From an uncultured Oscillospiraceae bacterium (lineage in GTDB: Bacteria; Bacillota; Clostridia; Oscillospirales; Oscillospiraceae), in assembly GCA_910588975.1 (NCBI GenBank), contig CAJUSE010000042.1:1-12317 (forward strand): DNA of 12,317 bases. Reading direction: 5' to 3'. The position numbers and the translations under genes were made by a program. Numbering within the stretch: the first letter of the stretch is position 1; every line of letters starts with the position of its first letter. The notes below the pieces were generated by a model. It saw nothing but the letters and a program-made list of their open reading frames with translations, had not been told where the DNA came from and did not search any database. Positions 1-6,619 of the stretch are shown here, in pieces.

Positions 1-1585
1 GGGCCTTGCCGCACTTGGGGCAGACGAAGCCCTGGGGCAGCAGGTCCTTGGCCTCGGCCTCGAACCAGATGTTGGAGCCGTGCTCCCGGAAGAGCTTTGC
101 CACATGCTGGATGGTCTCGGGGGTGACGATGTCCGCCCCGCAGTCGTCGCAGTAGAAGATGGGGATGGGCACGCCCCAGGAGCGCTGGCGGGAGATGCAC
201 CAGTCGTTGCGCTCGCTGATCATGGAGATCATCCGCTCCTTGCCCCAGGCGGGGTGCCAGGTGATGTCCTCGCAGGCGGCCACGGCGGCGGCCTTGATGG
301 AGTCCACATTGCAGAACCACTGCTCGGTGGCCCGGTAGATGATGGGGTGCTTGCACCGCCAGCAGTGGGGGTAGGAGTGGGTGATGTCCTCCTTGCACAG
401 GAGGTAGCCCTCCTTCTCCAGGTCCTCCACCACCAGGTCGTTGCCCTTGGCGTAGAACTGGCCGTTGTACCGCTCGTCGGTCATCACGCCCTTGGCGTTG
501 ACGGGGACGGGCACGCCGATGTTGGTGAGGCCCGCCTTGTCGTACTGCCGGCAGATGTTGAAGTCGTCGGCGCCGAAGCCGGGGGCGGTGTGGACACAGC
601 CCGAGCCGGCCTCCAGGGTGACATGGTCGCCGCAGAGGATCACGCTCTCCCGGTCAAAGAGGGGGTGCTTGGCCTTCATCAGCTCAAACTCGCTGCCCTT
701 CACCGTGGCCAGCACGGTGCAGGCGGAGTAGTCGATGCCCGCCCGCTTGCAGACCCCTTCGGCCAGCTCCTTGGCCATGATGAGGACCTCCCCGCCGGGG
801 ATCTGAAGCAGGTCATAGTCAAACTCGGGGTTGACGCAGATGGCCATGTTGCCCGGGATGGTCCAGGGGGTGGTGGTCCAGATAACGAAGTGCATGTTGG
901 CAAGGTCGCCGTACCCGGCCAGCTTGCCCTTGTCGTCGGTGACGGGGAACTTGACAAAGATGGTGGTGCAGGGGTCGTCGGCGTACTCGATCTCAGCCTC
1001 AGCCAGGGCGGTCTGGTCGTGGGGGCACCAGTACACCGGCTTCATGCCCTTGTAGATCAGGCCCTTCTCGGCCATCTTGCCGAAGACCTCGATCTGGTGG
1101 GCCTCAAAGTCGGGCAGCAGGGTGATATAGGGGTTCTCCCACTCGCCCAGCACCCCCAGCCGCTTGAACTGCTCGGTCATCTTGGCGATGTAGCCCTCGG
1201 CGAACTCCCGGCACTTGTCCCGGAACTGGGCGGTGGTCATCTCCTCCCGCTTCACGCTCTTGTCCTTGAGGACAGCGGTCTCGATGGGCAGGCCGTGGGT
1301 GTCCCAGCCGGGGACGTAGGGGGCCTGGAAGCCGGTCATGTTCCGGCTCTTGACGATAATGTCCTTCAGGGTCTTGTTCATGGCCGTGCCGATGTGGATG
1401 TTGCCGTTGGCGTAGGGGGGGCCGTCGTGAAGAATGAAGGTGGGCTTGCCCTGGTTCCGGGCCACCATCTTCTTGTAGAGGTCCTTGGCGTACATGGCGG
1501 CGAGCATCTCGGGCTCCCGCTTGGGCAGCCCCGCCCGCATAGGGAACTCGGTCTGGGGCAGGTGCACGGTCTGATTGTAATCCAT
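1..1585 (-). CDS. ileS: Isoleucine--tRNA ligase, N-terminal part (cut by window edge)
   Basis: Charges tRNA-Ile with isoleucine in the cytoplasm and edits mischarged valine. About 528 residues are visible, roughly the first half of a normal IleRS; the frame runs open off the left edge. Seen in the translation: the class I nucleotide-binding signature as NGNIHIGTAMNKTLKD (HIGT rather than textbook HIGH), the LPIET region, the CP1 editing-domain segments WTTTPWTIPGN and GCVHTAPGFG, and the family signature WCISRQRSWGVPIP. The frame ends at a CPKC zinc-type pair, so the KMSKS loop and anticodon-binding domain lie outside. The ATG at 1585 follows a strong AAAGGAG site 9 bases upstream. The gene starts 26 bp after the transposase gene, and expression should depend on the T-box leader at 2171-2424, whose specifier codon is AUC. 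Confidence 0.97.
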   Translation of the reverse strand, partial: MDYNQTVHLPQTEFPMRAGLPKREPEMLAAMYAKDLYKKMVARNQGKPTFILHDGPPYANGNIHIGTAMNKTLKDIIVKSRNMTGFQAPYVPGWDTHGLPIETAVLKDKSVKREEMTTAQFRDKCREFAEGYIAKMTEQFKRLGVLGEWENPYITLLPDFEAHQIEVFGKMAEKGLIYKGMKPVYWCPHDQTALAEAEIEYADDPCTTIFVKFPVTDDKGKLAGYGDLANMHFVIWTTTPWTIPGNMAICVNPEFDYDLLQIPGGEVLIMAKELAEGVCKRAGIDYSACTVLATVKGSEFELMKAKHPLFDRESVILCGDHVTLEAGSGCVHTAPGFGADDFNICRQYDKAGLTNIGVPVPVNAKGVMTDERYNGQFYAKGNDLVVEDLEKEGYLLCKEDITHSYPHCWRCKHPIIYRATEQWFCNVDSIKAAAVAACEDITWHPAWGKERMISMISERNDWCISRQRSWGVPIPIFYCDDCGADIVTPETIQHVAKLFREHGSNIWFEAEAKDLLPQGFVCPKCGKA

Positions 1586-1611
1586 GTCGTTCGCTCCTTT
1601 ATTTGAAATTT

Positions 1612-2127
1612 TTATCCGTTATAAAAGCGGTCCTTCGGCCATTTTGCCGGATTTTGGTCGATGTATTCCCAAATTTCCCGGTAGTCGGTCTCATTGCGTA
1701 TGATGTGGTCGTAAGAGCGGCTCTGCCAGATGTTTTTTCCACATTCTCTGTTGCAAAACCTCTTAAAGGTCCCCATAAACCGAGCAATGACGCTGGTAGG
1801 GACCGCCGTCCCCGGCGGTCCGCCCGGGACGACCGGGCCCGTCCCACTCTGTCCCAAAATATGGATCAGCAAATGAACATGATTGGGCATGACCACATAC
1901 TTTTCTATCTTCACGTTGCTGTAAAACTCGCTCATCTCCCGCAATCGCCGATCAACGATCTCTCCCCATTGCGTCAGATGTACCTGTGGACCGCCGGGGA
2001 CGGCGGTCCCTACGATTTCACACAATATCCGCTCTCTTCCCCGAGTGCAGATGGTAATAAAGTACCACCCCGGCGTGCTGTAATCGTATCCCTTCAAGCG
2101 GGTCTTCTTCCGTTCGGGTCGGTCCAT
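1612..2127 (-). CDS. REP-associated tyrosine transposase (RAYT, Y1/HUH family)
   Basis: A 171-residue single-strand DNA transposase of the Y1 (IS200-like TnpA_REP) group, whose members nick single-stranded DNA beside hairpins through a tyrosine. Seen: the opening segment STPGWYFITICTRGR, the metal-binding HUH pair in MPNHVHLL (His83, His85), and the C-terminal RSYDHIIRNETDYREIWEYIDQNP, where Tyr139 is the likely nucleophile. Length is normal for the family and no frameshift is seen, so it may be active. GGAGGA lies 6 bases before the ATG at 2127. Two GTAG-headed hairpin repeats sit in frame inside the gene, giving GTAVPGGP-type peptides at residues about 40-47 and 101-110, where relatives have variable loops. 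It lies between the ileS T-box terminator and ileS and shows no promoter of its own. Family call is firm; activity is unknown. Confidence 0.93.
   Translation of the reverse strand: MDRPERKKTRLKGYDYSTPGWYFITICTRGRERILCEIVGTAVPGGPQVHLTQWGEIVDRRLREMSEFYSNVKIEKYVVMPNHVHLLIHILGQSGTGPVVPGGPPGTAVPTSVIARFMGTFKRFCNRECGKNIWQSRSYDHIIRNETDYREIWEYIDQNPAKWPKDRFYNG
1796..1821 (+). repeat. REP-type hairpin inside the transposase gene, copy 1
   Basis: GTAG at 1796-1799 is followed directly by a perfect 9-bp stem: GGACCGCCG at 1800-1808 pairs with CGGCGGTCC at 1813-1821, with loop TCCC. A GTAG tetranucleotide at the hairpin foot is the known hallmark of REP sequences used by RAYT transposases. The identical 26-bp unit recurs inverted at 1988-2013. 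Confidence 0.75.
1988..2013 (-). repeat. REP-type hairpin inside the transposase gene, copy 2 (inverted)
   Basis: An exact 26-bp reverse complement of the unit at 1796-1821. On the minus strand GTAG (2013-2010) leads into the 9-bp stem formed by 2001-2009 and 1988-1996. The two copies form an inverted REP pair spanning 218 bp, like the paired REP arrangement (BIME) of enterobacteria, but within a coding sequence. Confidence 0.75.
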
Positions 2128-2170
2128 AGGCTCCTCCAGCCCTCCACTCGGGCCTTATTCCGCCTGGGAA

Positions 2171-2424
2171 ACAAAAAACGCCCCTGTCTCCATCAAGAGA
2201 CAAAGGCGTTTCACATCCTCTGCGGTACCACTCTTTTTGCCCCGGGGAAAACCCGGGACCACTCGGGGGCCTGTAACGGGGCCAGCCGTCCGGGCTTACT
2301 GACCTTTCAGCCCGGCTGCTCCGAGGTGATCCTTCCCCTCTCCTCTCCGGCCGTCTTGCACCAGAACAACGGCTCTCTGTGCGGCTTGGAAATGGGTACT
2401 CGTCCTCATCACAGCATGTATGCG
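2171..2424 (-). promoter_or_regulatory. T-box riboswitch, tRNA-Ile specific (ileS leader)
   Basis: The RNA reads uncharged tRNA-Ile and chooses antitermination. Seen in the minus strand: the stem I base, with GCUG (2415-2412) and GAGG (2407-2404) pairing with CAGC (2318-2315) and CCUC (2326-2323) around a UGAU/GGAG internal loop of the GA/K-turn kind; the AGAGAG and GGUGCAAG apical motifs; a specifier loop GGAAGG-AUC-A directly before the closing helix (AUC at 2330-2328, isoleucine); and the T-box sequence AGAGUGGUACCGCA at 2234-2221. Its UGGU bulge would pair with an ACCA end, fitting the A73 discriminator of tRNA-Ile. A terminator hairpin follows. The specifier matches ileS, but the first gene downstream is the transposase. 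Confidence 0.95.
2173..2211 (-). terminator. T-box attenuator terminator
   Basis: On the minus strand AAACGCCTTTGTCTC (2211-2197) pairs with GAGACAGGGGCGTTT (2190-2176) around a 6-base loop and runs into a T tract. It is the alternative partner of the antiterminator that includes the T-box sequence just upstream. Confidence 0.9.
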
Positions 2425-2430
2425 TGCTTT

Positions 2431-2459
2431 ATTGTATCCGTTTTTCGGCGGAATGTCAA
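2431..2459 (-). promoter_or_regulatory. Sigma-A promoter of the T-box/transposase/ileS unit
   Basis: A perfect -35 box TTGACA at 2459-2454, a 17-bp spacer, and a -10 box TACAAT at 2436-2431. The predicted start near 2424 falls a few bases before the first strand of T-box stem I. It lies only 12 bp after the divIVA terminator, so the two transcription units are cleanly separated. Confidence 0.93.
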
Positions 2460-2471
2460 GGGAGTGGAAGA

Positions 2472-2508
2472 AAAAACACCCGTCCGGTGCCCCAGGACGG
2501 GTGTTTTT
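2472..2508 (-). terminator. Rho-independent terminator after divIVA
   Basis: A 14-bp stem (2495-2508 with 2472-2485) with a 9-base loop, ending in T tracts on both strands, starting about 9 bp after the divIVA stop. The symmetry would let it work in both directions, but no plus-strand gene is seen. Confidence 0.92.
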
Positions 2509-2516
2509 AAGAAGTT

Positions 2517-3320
2517 TTATTCCTCGGCCTGGTAATCCTTGCCGAATTTCAGCTCGCCGAAAATGCGGCGGGTGGGCTTGGTGTCCTCCGCCTCCTCCTC
2601 GGGCTTGTCCTGCACCGGGAAGGCGATGGGCTGGGCAGGCTCCTCGGCCTGCTCCCGCTCCTCCGGCTCCTCCTGCTCTTCAGCGGCTTCGGGCTCCTGG
2701 GGCTCCTCCAGATAGCTGTCGGTGTGGACCACCGGGCCACGGCGCAGCTCCTCATAAAGGCTGTCCTCCTCCAGAGGAGGCTGGACAAAGTCGCCCTCCA
2801 TGGCCTTCTCCACAGCGTCATTGATGGCGGTGGCCGCCTGCTCCACCGGGTCGGGCTGGGCGGGGGTGGCGGTGAGCTTGCTCAGGCTGGCCAGATAGCG
2901 GATCTCGTGCTCGTGAAGCTCCTTCAGCTTGCTGATGTAGGCGGTGGTGGCGTTCTGGGCCGCAGTGAGCCGCAGCTGCTCGCTCTCCACCTCCTGCTTC
3001 AAAGCGTCCATCCGGGAGCGGATCTCGCTCTCAGCGCTGGCCAGCATCTCCTCCTTCTTCTTCTCGCCCTCGGCCACCATCTGGTCGGCGATCTGCTGGG
3101 CGGAGAGAAGGGCCTTGCGCATGACCTCCTCGGTGGCACGGTATTCCTCGATCTTTTCGGCCAGCACCTTCATCTTGGTCTTGAGGGCGGCATTTTCCTT
3201 GTAAAGGGTGGTGTAATCGGCGGTGAGCAGGTCCAAAAACTCGTCCACCATGGACATATTATACCCGCCAAAGGACGCCTTGGCAAAGGCGTGCTCCGCC
3301 ACTTCCTGAGGGGTCAGCAT
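2517..3320 (-). CDS. divIVA: DivIVA-domain cell division/polarity protein
   Basis: A 267-residue cytoplasmic protein expected to bind curved membrane at septa and poles and organise division or wall-synthesis proteins. Residues 1-60 fit the DivIVA N-terminal domain (MLTPQEVAEHAFAKASFGGY, then VDEFLDLL and a heptad-like stretch). A long predicted coiled coil covers about 30-145, rich in Lys/Glu/Ala/Gln. The C-terminal third is an acidic Glu/Pro-rich low-complexity tail (about 190-250), longer than in Bacillus DivIVA, ending in RRIFGELKFGKDYQ. The ATG at 3320 has a modest GGGG site. It is the last gene of the hfq-to-divIVA run and is followed by a strong terminator. The family is clear; whether it acts as DivIVA or a paralogue such as GpsB cannot be told, though its length favours DivIVA. 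Confidence 0.93.
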   Translation of the reverse strand: MLTPQEVAEHAFAKASFGGYNMSMVDEFLDLLTADYTTLYKENAALKTKMKVLAEKIEEYRATEEVMRKALLSAQQIADQMVAEGEKKKEEMLASAESEIRSRMDALKQEVESEQLRLTAAQNATTAYISKLKELHEHEIRYLASLSKLTATPAQPDPVEQAATAINDAVEKAMEGDFVQPPLEEDSLYEELRRGPVVHTDSYLEEPQEPEAAEEQEEPEEREQAEEPAQPIAFPVQDKPEEEAEDTKPTRRIFGELKFGKDYQAEE

Positions 3321-3367
3321 CGGTACATCCCCGCTTTCTGTTTATGTAATTGCTATGATAGGTTGCT

Positions 3368-3499
3368 CTGTCACGTTACGGCATGGTCTGGGCGCTCGGT
3401 CCCTTTCCCTCCGACTCGGGCTGGTCTCTGGGCCGCCTTGCGGCCCGCCGCTCGCCCTCGCTCCGGTCCAAGCTCCCTCGCAGACCATGCCTCCACGCT
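3368..3499 (-). repeat. Structured tandem module, divIVA-proximal copy (possible ncRNA)
   Basis: One of two related ~135-bp modules filling the sepF-divIVA gap. Read on the minus strand it begins AGCGTGGA (near 3499) and ends CGTGACAG (near 3368). The outer stem pairs GGCATGGTCTG with CAGACCATGCC (3380-3390 with 3481-3491, 11 bp). Inside are a GGGCCGC/GCGGCCC hairpin and the block GAGTCGGAGG that is shared with the other copy. No plausible coding sequence is seen. The strand is chosen only because the neighbouring genes read this way. Confidence 0.65.
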
Positions 3500-3505
3500 T
3501 CTTGG

Positions 3506-3642
3506 CTGTCACGCTCCGCAAGGACCTGGCTGCTTCGGGATCTAACTCCTCCGACTGCGCAAAATCTTTACGCTGCCCTTGGCCGCTCCAAGATCTCGCT
3601 CCGCTCCGTCCTTAGCCCCTCAGCAGGTCCTTGCTCCACGCT
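3506..3642 (-). repeat. Structured tandem module, sepF-proximal copy (possible ncRNA)
   Basis: Second copy, starting at the sepF stop codon. It shares the AGCGTGGA start, a GAGGG-GCT-GGAC-GGAGCG-like block, a CAGTCGGAGG block and the CGTGACAG end with the module at 3368-3499. The outer stem pairs GCAAGGACCTG with CAGGTCCTTGC (3518-3528 with 3624-3634, 11 bp). Its arms differ from the other copy in ways that keep pairing. Inside is a CTTGG/CCAAG hairpin. Confidence 0.65.
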
Positions 3643-4139
3643 CAAAAATACAGCCCGTTATTCTCCAGCTCGTCAATGAGGTCGCCCAGAATGTCCACAT
3701 TGTAGGGGGTGATGATGTAGGTGGAGAGGGCCACCTTCTTCACCTTGCCCTCCTGGGCATAGGCGGCGCCGGCCAGGAAGTCCAGGATCCGGCGGGAGAC
3801 CTCCTTGCTGGTCTGCTCCATGTTGAGCACCACCGTGCGCTTCTCCCGCAGGTGGTCGGCGATCTCGCTGGCGTTCTCGAACCGGTCAGGCTTCACCAGC
3901 ACCACCTGGAGCTGGGTGGTGGTGTGGATGTTCACCACCTTGTTACTGCGCCGCTCGGGGGCCTTGGGCCGGTCGGTGTCAAAGAGGGCGGTGGTATCTG
4001 CCCGGACCAGGGGCTTGGCCTTCAGCTCGCTGCGGTCCAGCCGGCCGGTGCCCATGGTGTCAAATTCGTCAAAGCCCTCATCATCCTCCTCGTCGTCAAA
4101 GGGCTTGGCGATCCGCTTGAGCTCCTCAAAAATTCCCAT
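3642..4139 (-). CDS. sepF: Cell division protein SepF
   Basis: A 165-residue FtsZ-binding protein that tethers and bundles the Z ring at the membrane. Seen: the N-terminal amphipathic membrane-targeting start MGIFEELKRIAKPF, an acidic linker (DDEEDDEGFDEFD), and the conserved core at about residues 66-160 with VVLVKPDRFENASEIADHL, NMEQTSKEVSRRILDFLAGAAYA and STYIITPYNV. Length is usual for the family. AGGAGG stands 9 bases before the ATG. It begins 23 bp after yggS, the classic partner order. The gene usually followed by yggT/ylmH is here followed by two structured modules and then divIVA. Confidence 0.96.
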   Translation of the reverse strand: MGIFEELKRIAKPFDDEEDDEGFDEFDTMGTGRLDRSELKAKPLVRADTTALFDTDRPKAPERRSNKVVNIHTTTQLQVVLVKPDRFENASEIADHLREKRTVVLNMEQTSKEVSRRILDFLAGAAYAQEGKVKKVALSTYIITPYNVDILGDLIDELENNGLYF

Positions 4140-4162
4140 TTTGGTGTCCTCCTATATGTTGA

Positions 4163-4870
4163 TTATGCCTGGGTGCCCATAGGGGGCCGGGGACCAAACA
4201 GAGCCGTGCCCACCCGCACCAGGGTGGCTCCCTGGCGGATGGCCTCCATATAGTCGCCGCTCATGCCCATGGACAGGCAGTTGATATCACTATTATTATC
4301 AACCATTTTCTGTTTTATGTCAACATATAATTCATACATTTCCCGGAAAAATCTCCGATTGCCATCCTCACCGGCCACCGGGGGGATGGCCATAAGGCCC
4401 CGCAGGCGCACATGGGGCATGGTGAGGGTGAGCCTTGCCACCTCCTCCACCTGACTGGGGAGGATGCCCGACTTGCTCTCCTCGCCCCCCACATTGACCT
4501 CCAGAAGGATGTCCTGGACCAGGTCCAGCTTGGCGGCCTGCTTCTCGATGGCCTCCAGCAGGTGGACAGAGCCCACCGACTCGATCATATCCACCCTTCC
4601 CACCACCTGCCTGACCTTGTTGGTCTGGAGGTGGCCGATGAAGTGGAGCCCGGCCCCGGCATAGGTGTCACTCTCCAGGTGGGCGGTCATCTCCTGGACC
4701 CGGTTCTCCCCGCAGATGGGCACGCCGGCGGCGATGGCGGCACGGATGGTCTCGTCGGTCTGGACCTTGGTGGCGGCCACCAGGGTGACCTCCCCCGGGT
4801 CCCGGCCGGCCTCCCTGGCAGCCTGGGCCATGTTGTCAAATACCTTGCGGATGTTTTCTTCCAGAGACAT
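4163..4870 (-). CDS. yggS: YggS/PLPBP pyridoxal phosphate homeostasis protein
   Basis: A 235-residue single-domain PLP-binding protein of the alanine racemase N-terminal fold; it is not known to catalyse a reaction and helps balance B6 vitamers. Seen: VAATKVQ with the PLP-linked Lys35, GENRVQE, HFIGHLQTNKV, ILLEVNVGGEESKSG and the closing LSMGMSGDYMEAIRQGATLVRVGTALFG. The ATG at 4870 is preferred: it has an AGAGAGG site about 9 bases upstream and gives the family's usual N-terminus. A TTG at 4912 in the same frame would add 14 residues but starts inside a stem-loop. It is placed between the HlyD-like gene and sepF, probably in one transcript. Confidence 0.95.
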   Translation of the reverse strand: MSLEENIRKVFDNMAQAAREAGRDPGEVTLVAATKVQTDETIRAAIAAGVPICGENRVQEMTAHLESDTYAGAGLHFIGHLQTNKVRQVVGRVDMIESVGSVHLLEAIEKQAAKLDLVQDILLEVNVGGEESKSGILPSQVEEVARLTLTMPHVRLRGLMAIPPVAGEDGNRRFFREMYELYVDIKQKMVDNNSDINCLSMGMSGDYMEAIRQGATLVRVGTALFGPRPPMGTQA

Positions 4871-4901
4871 GGTGATCGACCTCTCTTTTTCTATATTGAG
4901 C

Positions 4902-4920
4902 GCCCCTGCCAAACAGGGGC
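4902..4920 (-). other. Small stem-loop between the HlyD-like gene and yggS
   Basis: GCCCCTG (4920-4914) pairs with CAGGGGC (4908-4902) around TTTGG. There is no T tract after it, so it is not a standard terminator. It lies just upstream of the yggS ribosome-binding site and may act as an mRNA processing or stability element; function is a guess. Confidence 0.4.
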
Positions 4921-4942
4921 CGGTGTCCTTTGTCCGGGTCTG

Positions 4943-6208
4943 CTATTCCACGATCATGCCGTCGTAAATTTCCTGGGTGGCCACGATGACCTGGTCCCCC
5001 GCCCGGAGGTTGCGCTTCTCCTGGGTCTCGTTGCCCTGCTTCACGGCGATGGGCTCCACCAGATAGTAGTTCTCCCCCTGGGCCAGGATGTTGACCCATT
5101 TCCGCTCGGCCTTGATGCCCACCAGCACGTAGACGCAGGGGGTCTGGTCGGTGTGCTCCACCCCTCCGTCGTCCGTCCAGGTCCGCTCCTCCACCCGGAG
5201 GGCCTGGGCGGGGACCTGAAGGCCGGGCCGGCGGTCAAAGACCAGCTCCACCGTCTGCCGGCGCAGCAGGGTGGTGGCCGAGAGGAATTTGCGGGAGGAC
5301 AGGATGACGGCCACCCGGCCGTTTTCCGGCGGGCCGATGCGCTCCACCGTCATATCCACCTCACCCGACCAGTCCCGGGAGAAGCGGACGGTGGTGCTGC
5401 CCCCCTCGGTGAGCCGGCGGGCGTCGGCCTCCTCCATGGGGCAGACAAAGTACCAGGTGGCACTGGTGATGAGCTTACCGATGCCCGCCCCCTGGTGCTC
5501 CTCCTCGGCCAGAGCGTCCAGGTCCGAAGGGGTCAGGCTCTCCAGGATGCCGGGGGTCAGAACGGTCTCGTAGCCGTCGGTCTGGCCGGAGAACACCCCG
5601 CTGCGGGAGACCTTGACCCGGCCGGTGCTCATGGCTGTCTGGGCCTGGAGGGCGGCAATTTCCTCCCGGGCGCTGGCCAGGGCGGTGGTCAGGGCGTCCC
5701 CGTCGCCGTAGCGGTGGGCCTGGCGGTAGATGGCGCTTTTGAAGCTGCGGCTCTGGCTCTCCAGCCCGGTCAGGTCCCCTGTGGCCACCGAGGAGCGCAG
5801 GGCCACCAGCGCATCGGAGACGGCGGTGCCGGTGGAGTCCATGGCGCTCTCTCCCGTCTGGGCCACGGCGGCGGCGATCTGCTCGGCCTCGGCCTGAAGG
5901 CTCTCCAGCCGCTCGGAGCGCTCCATGGAGGCCTGGTCGGTATAGAGCAGGGCCACGGTGGAGCCCGCCGAGATCTTCTCCCCCTCGCCGGGGAGCAGAC
6001 GGACAATGTCCCCCTGGCCCTCCAGCACCTCCTCCTGGCGGACCAGGTAGCCGGTGGCCTCCACCGTCTCGTCCACCTCGTAGGCGTAGACGGGATAGGT
6101 GGGGTAGGGCTCCCGCAGGCCCCGCCAGGCCGCACCGGCAAAGTAGACCACAATGGCGGAGAAGAACAGGAGCATGACAATGCGGTTGATGAGGCTGCCT
6201 TGTTTCAT
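4943..6208 (-). CDS. HlyD-like membrane-anchored adaptor protein
   Basis: A 421-residue protein with one N-terminal membrane span (about residues 10-28, preceded by Arg9), leaving the rest predicted outside the cell. It has the layout of membrane-fusion/HlyD-type proteins: a barrel-sandwich half (TGYLVRQEEVLEGQ, IVRLLPGEGEKISAGSTVALLY, about 52-90), a helical Glu/Gln/Ala-rich middle (about 92-215), then beta-rich halves with VPAQALRVEE and a C-terminal segment YLVEPIAVKQG...LRAGDQVIVA. No ABC transporter or other export partner is encoded nearby. It starts 72 bp after hfq and ends shortly before yggS, so it probably travels in the hfq-divIVA transcript. The fold family is reasonably sure; a role in export, wall synthesis or division is not established. 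Confidence 0.75.
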   Translation of the reverse strand: MKQGSLINRIVMLLFFSAIVVYFAGAAWRGLREPYPTYPVYAYEVDETVEATGYLVRQEEVLEGQGDIVRLLPGEGEKISAGSTVALLYTDQASMERSERLESLQAEAEQIAAAVAQTGESAMDSTGTAVSDALVALRSSVATGDLTGLESQSRSFKSAIYRQAHRYGDGDALTTALASAREEIAALQAQTAMSTGRVKVSRSGVFSGQTDGYETVLTPGILESLTPSDLDALAEEEHQGAGIGKLITSATWYFVCPMEEADARRLTEGGSTTVRFSRDWSGEVDMTVERIGPPENGRVAVILSSRKFLSATTLLRRQTVELVFDRRPGLQVPAQALRVEERTWTDDGGVEHTDQTPCVYVLVGIKAERKWVNILAQGENYYLVEPIAVKQGNETQEKRNLRAGDQVIVATQEIYDGMIVE

Positions 6209-6246
6209 AGGGTACGTCTCTCTTTCTACAAAAAGCAGGAGATCGG

Positions 6247-6265
6247 CGTCCGGCTCTGCCGGACG
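6247..6265 (-). other. Stem-loop between hfq and the HlyD-like gene
   Basis: A perfect 8-bp stem CGTCCGGC/GCCGGACG with loop AGA. A short T tract occurs only about 14 bases after the stem on the minus strand, so it would be at most a weak terminator or processing site separating hfq from the genes downstream. No GTAG foot is present. Confidence 0.45.
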
Positions 6266-6280
6266 ATCTCAAACGGTTTC

Positions 6281-6508
6281 TTATGTATCTTCCTCTAATT
6301 CAATGGGGTGGGTGGGCACAACGGTGGAGATGGCGTGCTTGTAGATGATCTGCTGCTTGCCCTCGGTGTCCAGCACCACCACGGCATCGTCAAAGCCGGC
6401 GATGTGCCCCCGCATCTGGAAGCCGTTCATGAGGAACATGGTCACGGCCTCCCGCTGCCGACAGGCCCGGGACAGGAAAAGCTCTTGCAGGTCACTGGTT
6501 TTTATCAT
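6281..6508 (-). CDS. hfq: RNA chaperone Hfq
   Basis: A 75-residue Sm-like protein expected to form a hexameric ring and help small RNAs meet mRNAs. Seen: the N-terminal helix (SDLQELFLSRACRQ), the Sm1 region MFLMNGFQMRGHIAGFDDAVVVL and the Sm2 signature YKHAISTVVP. There is little C-terminal tail (THPIELEEDT), as usual for Firmicutes. The ATG at 6508 is chosen because AAAGGA lies 9 bases before it; an in-frame ATG at 6544 overlaps the -10 region at 6545-6550 and would give a non-family N-terminal extension. In many relatives miaA stands between mutL and hfq; here it is absent. Confidence 0.95.
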   Translation of the reverse strand: MIKTSDLQELFLSRACRQREAVTMFLMNGFQMRGHIAGFDDAVVVLDTEGKQQIIYKHAISTVVPTHPIELEEDT

Positions 6509-6544
6509 GGAAAACAGTCCTTTCTCTGTTGAAGATGTTTCCAT

Positions 6545-6553
6545 AATATACCA
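6545..6553 (-). promoter_or_regulatory. Extended -10 promoter for hfq
   Basis: On the minus strand TGGTATATT matches TG-N-TATAAT with one change in the hexamer. A TCGACA hexamer lies 19 bp upstream as a possible weak -35. A start near 6538 would give a 5' leader of about 30 bases before the hfq ATG at 6508. Confidence 0.55.
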
Positions 6554-6619
6554 TTTCCTTGGGGAAGGCTGTCGAAATCCGTCGGCTGGGCCGGAATGTT
6601 TGAGGTTTTCGTGTTCGCT

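Noticed and set aside
80..1606. 508-codon open frame on the plus strand
   Set aside because: Antisense to ileS, whose class I synthetase motifs are unmistakable on the minus strand.
1796..2013. A CRISPR array or invertible-switch reading of the inverted pair
   Set aside because: Only two units, in opposite orientation and 166 bp apart, with no recombinase other than the Y1 transposase; GTAG-headed hairpins fit REPs better.
3355..3679. Plus-strand small open frames in the sepF-divIVA gap
   Set aside because: Low-complexity translations lying across two structured repeat modules, without ribosome-binding sites or family resemblance.
4871..4912. TTG start of yggS giving 14 extra residues
   Set aside because: The start would sit in a stem-loop with no ribosome-binding site; the ATG at 4870 has one and yields the usual N-terminus.
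4412..6298. 628-codon open frame on the plus strand
   Set aside because: Antisense to the HlyD-like gene and part of yggS, both well supported; composition is that of a shadow frame.
6509..6544. Upstream ATG for hfq
   Set aside because: It overlaps the hfq -10 region and adds residues not typical of Hfq; AAAGGA precedes the ATG at 6508 instead.
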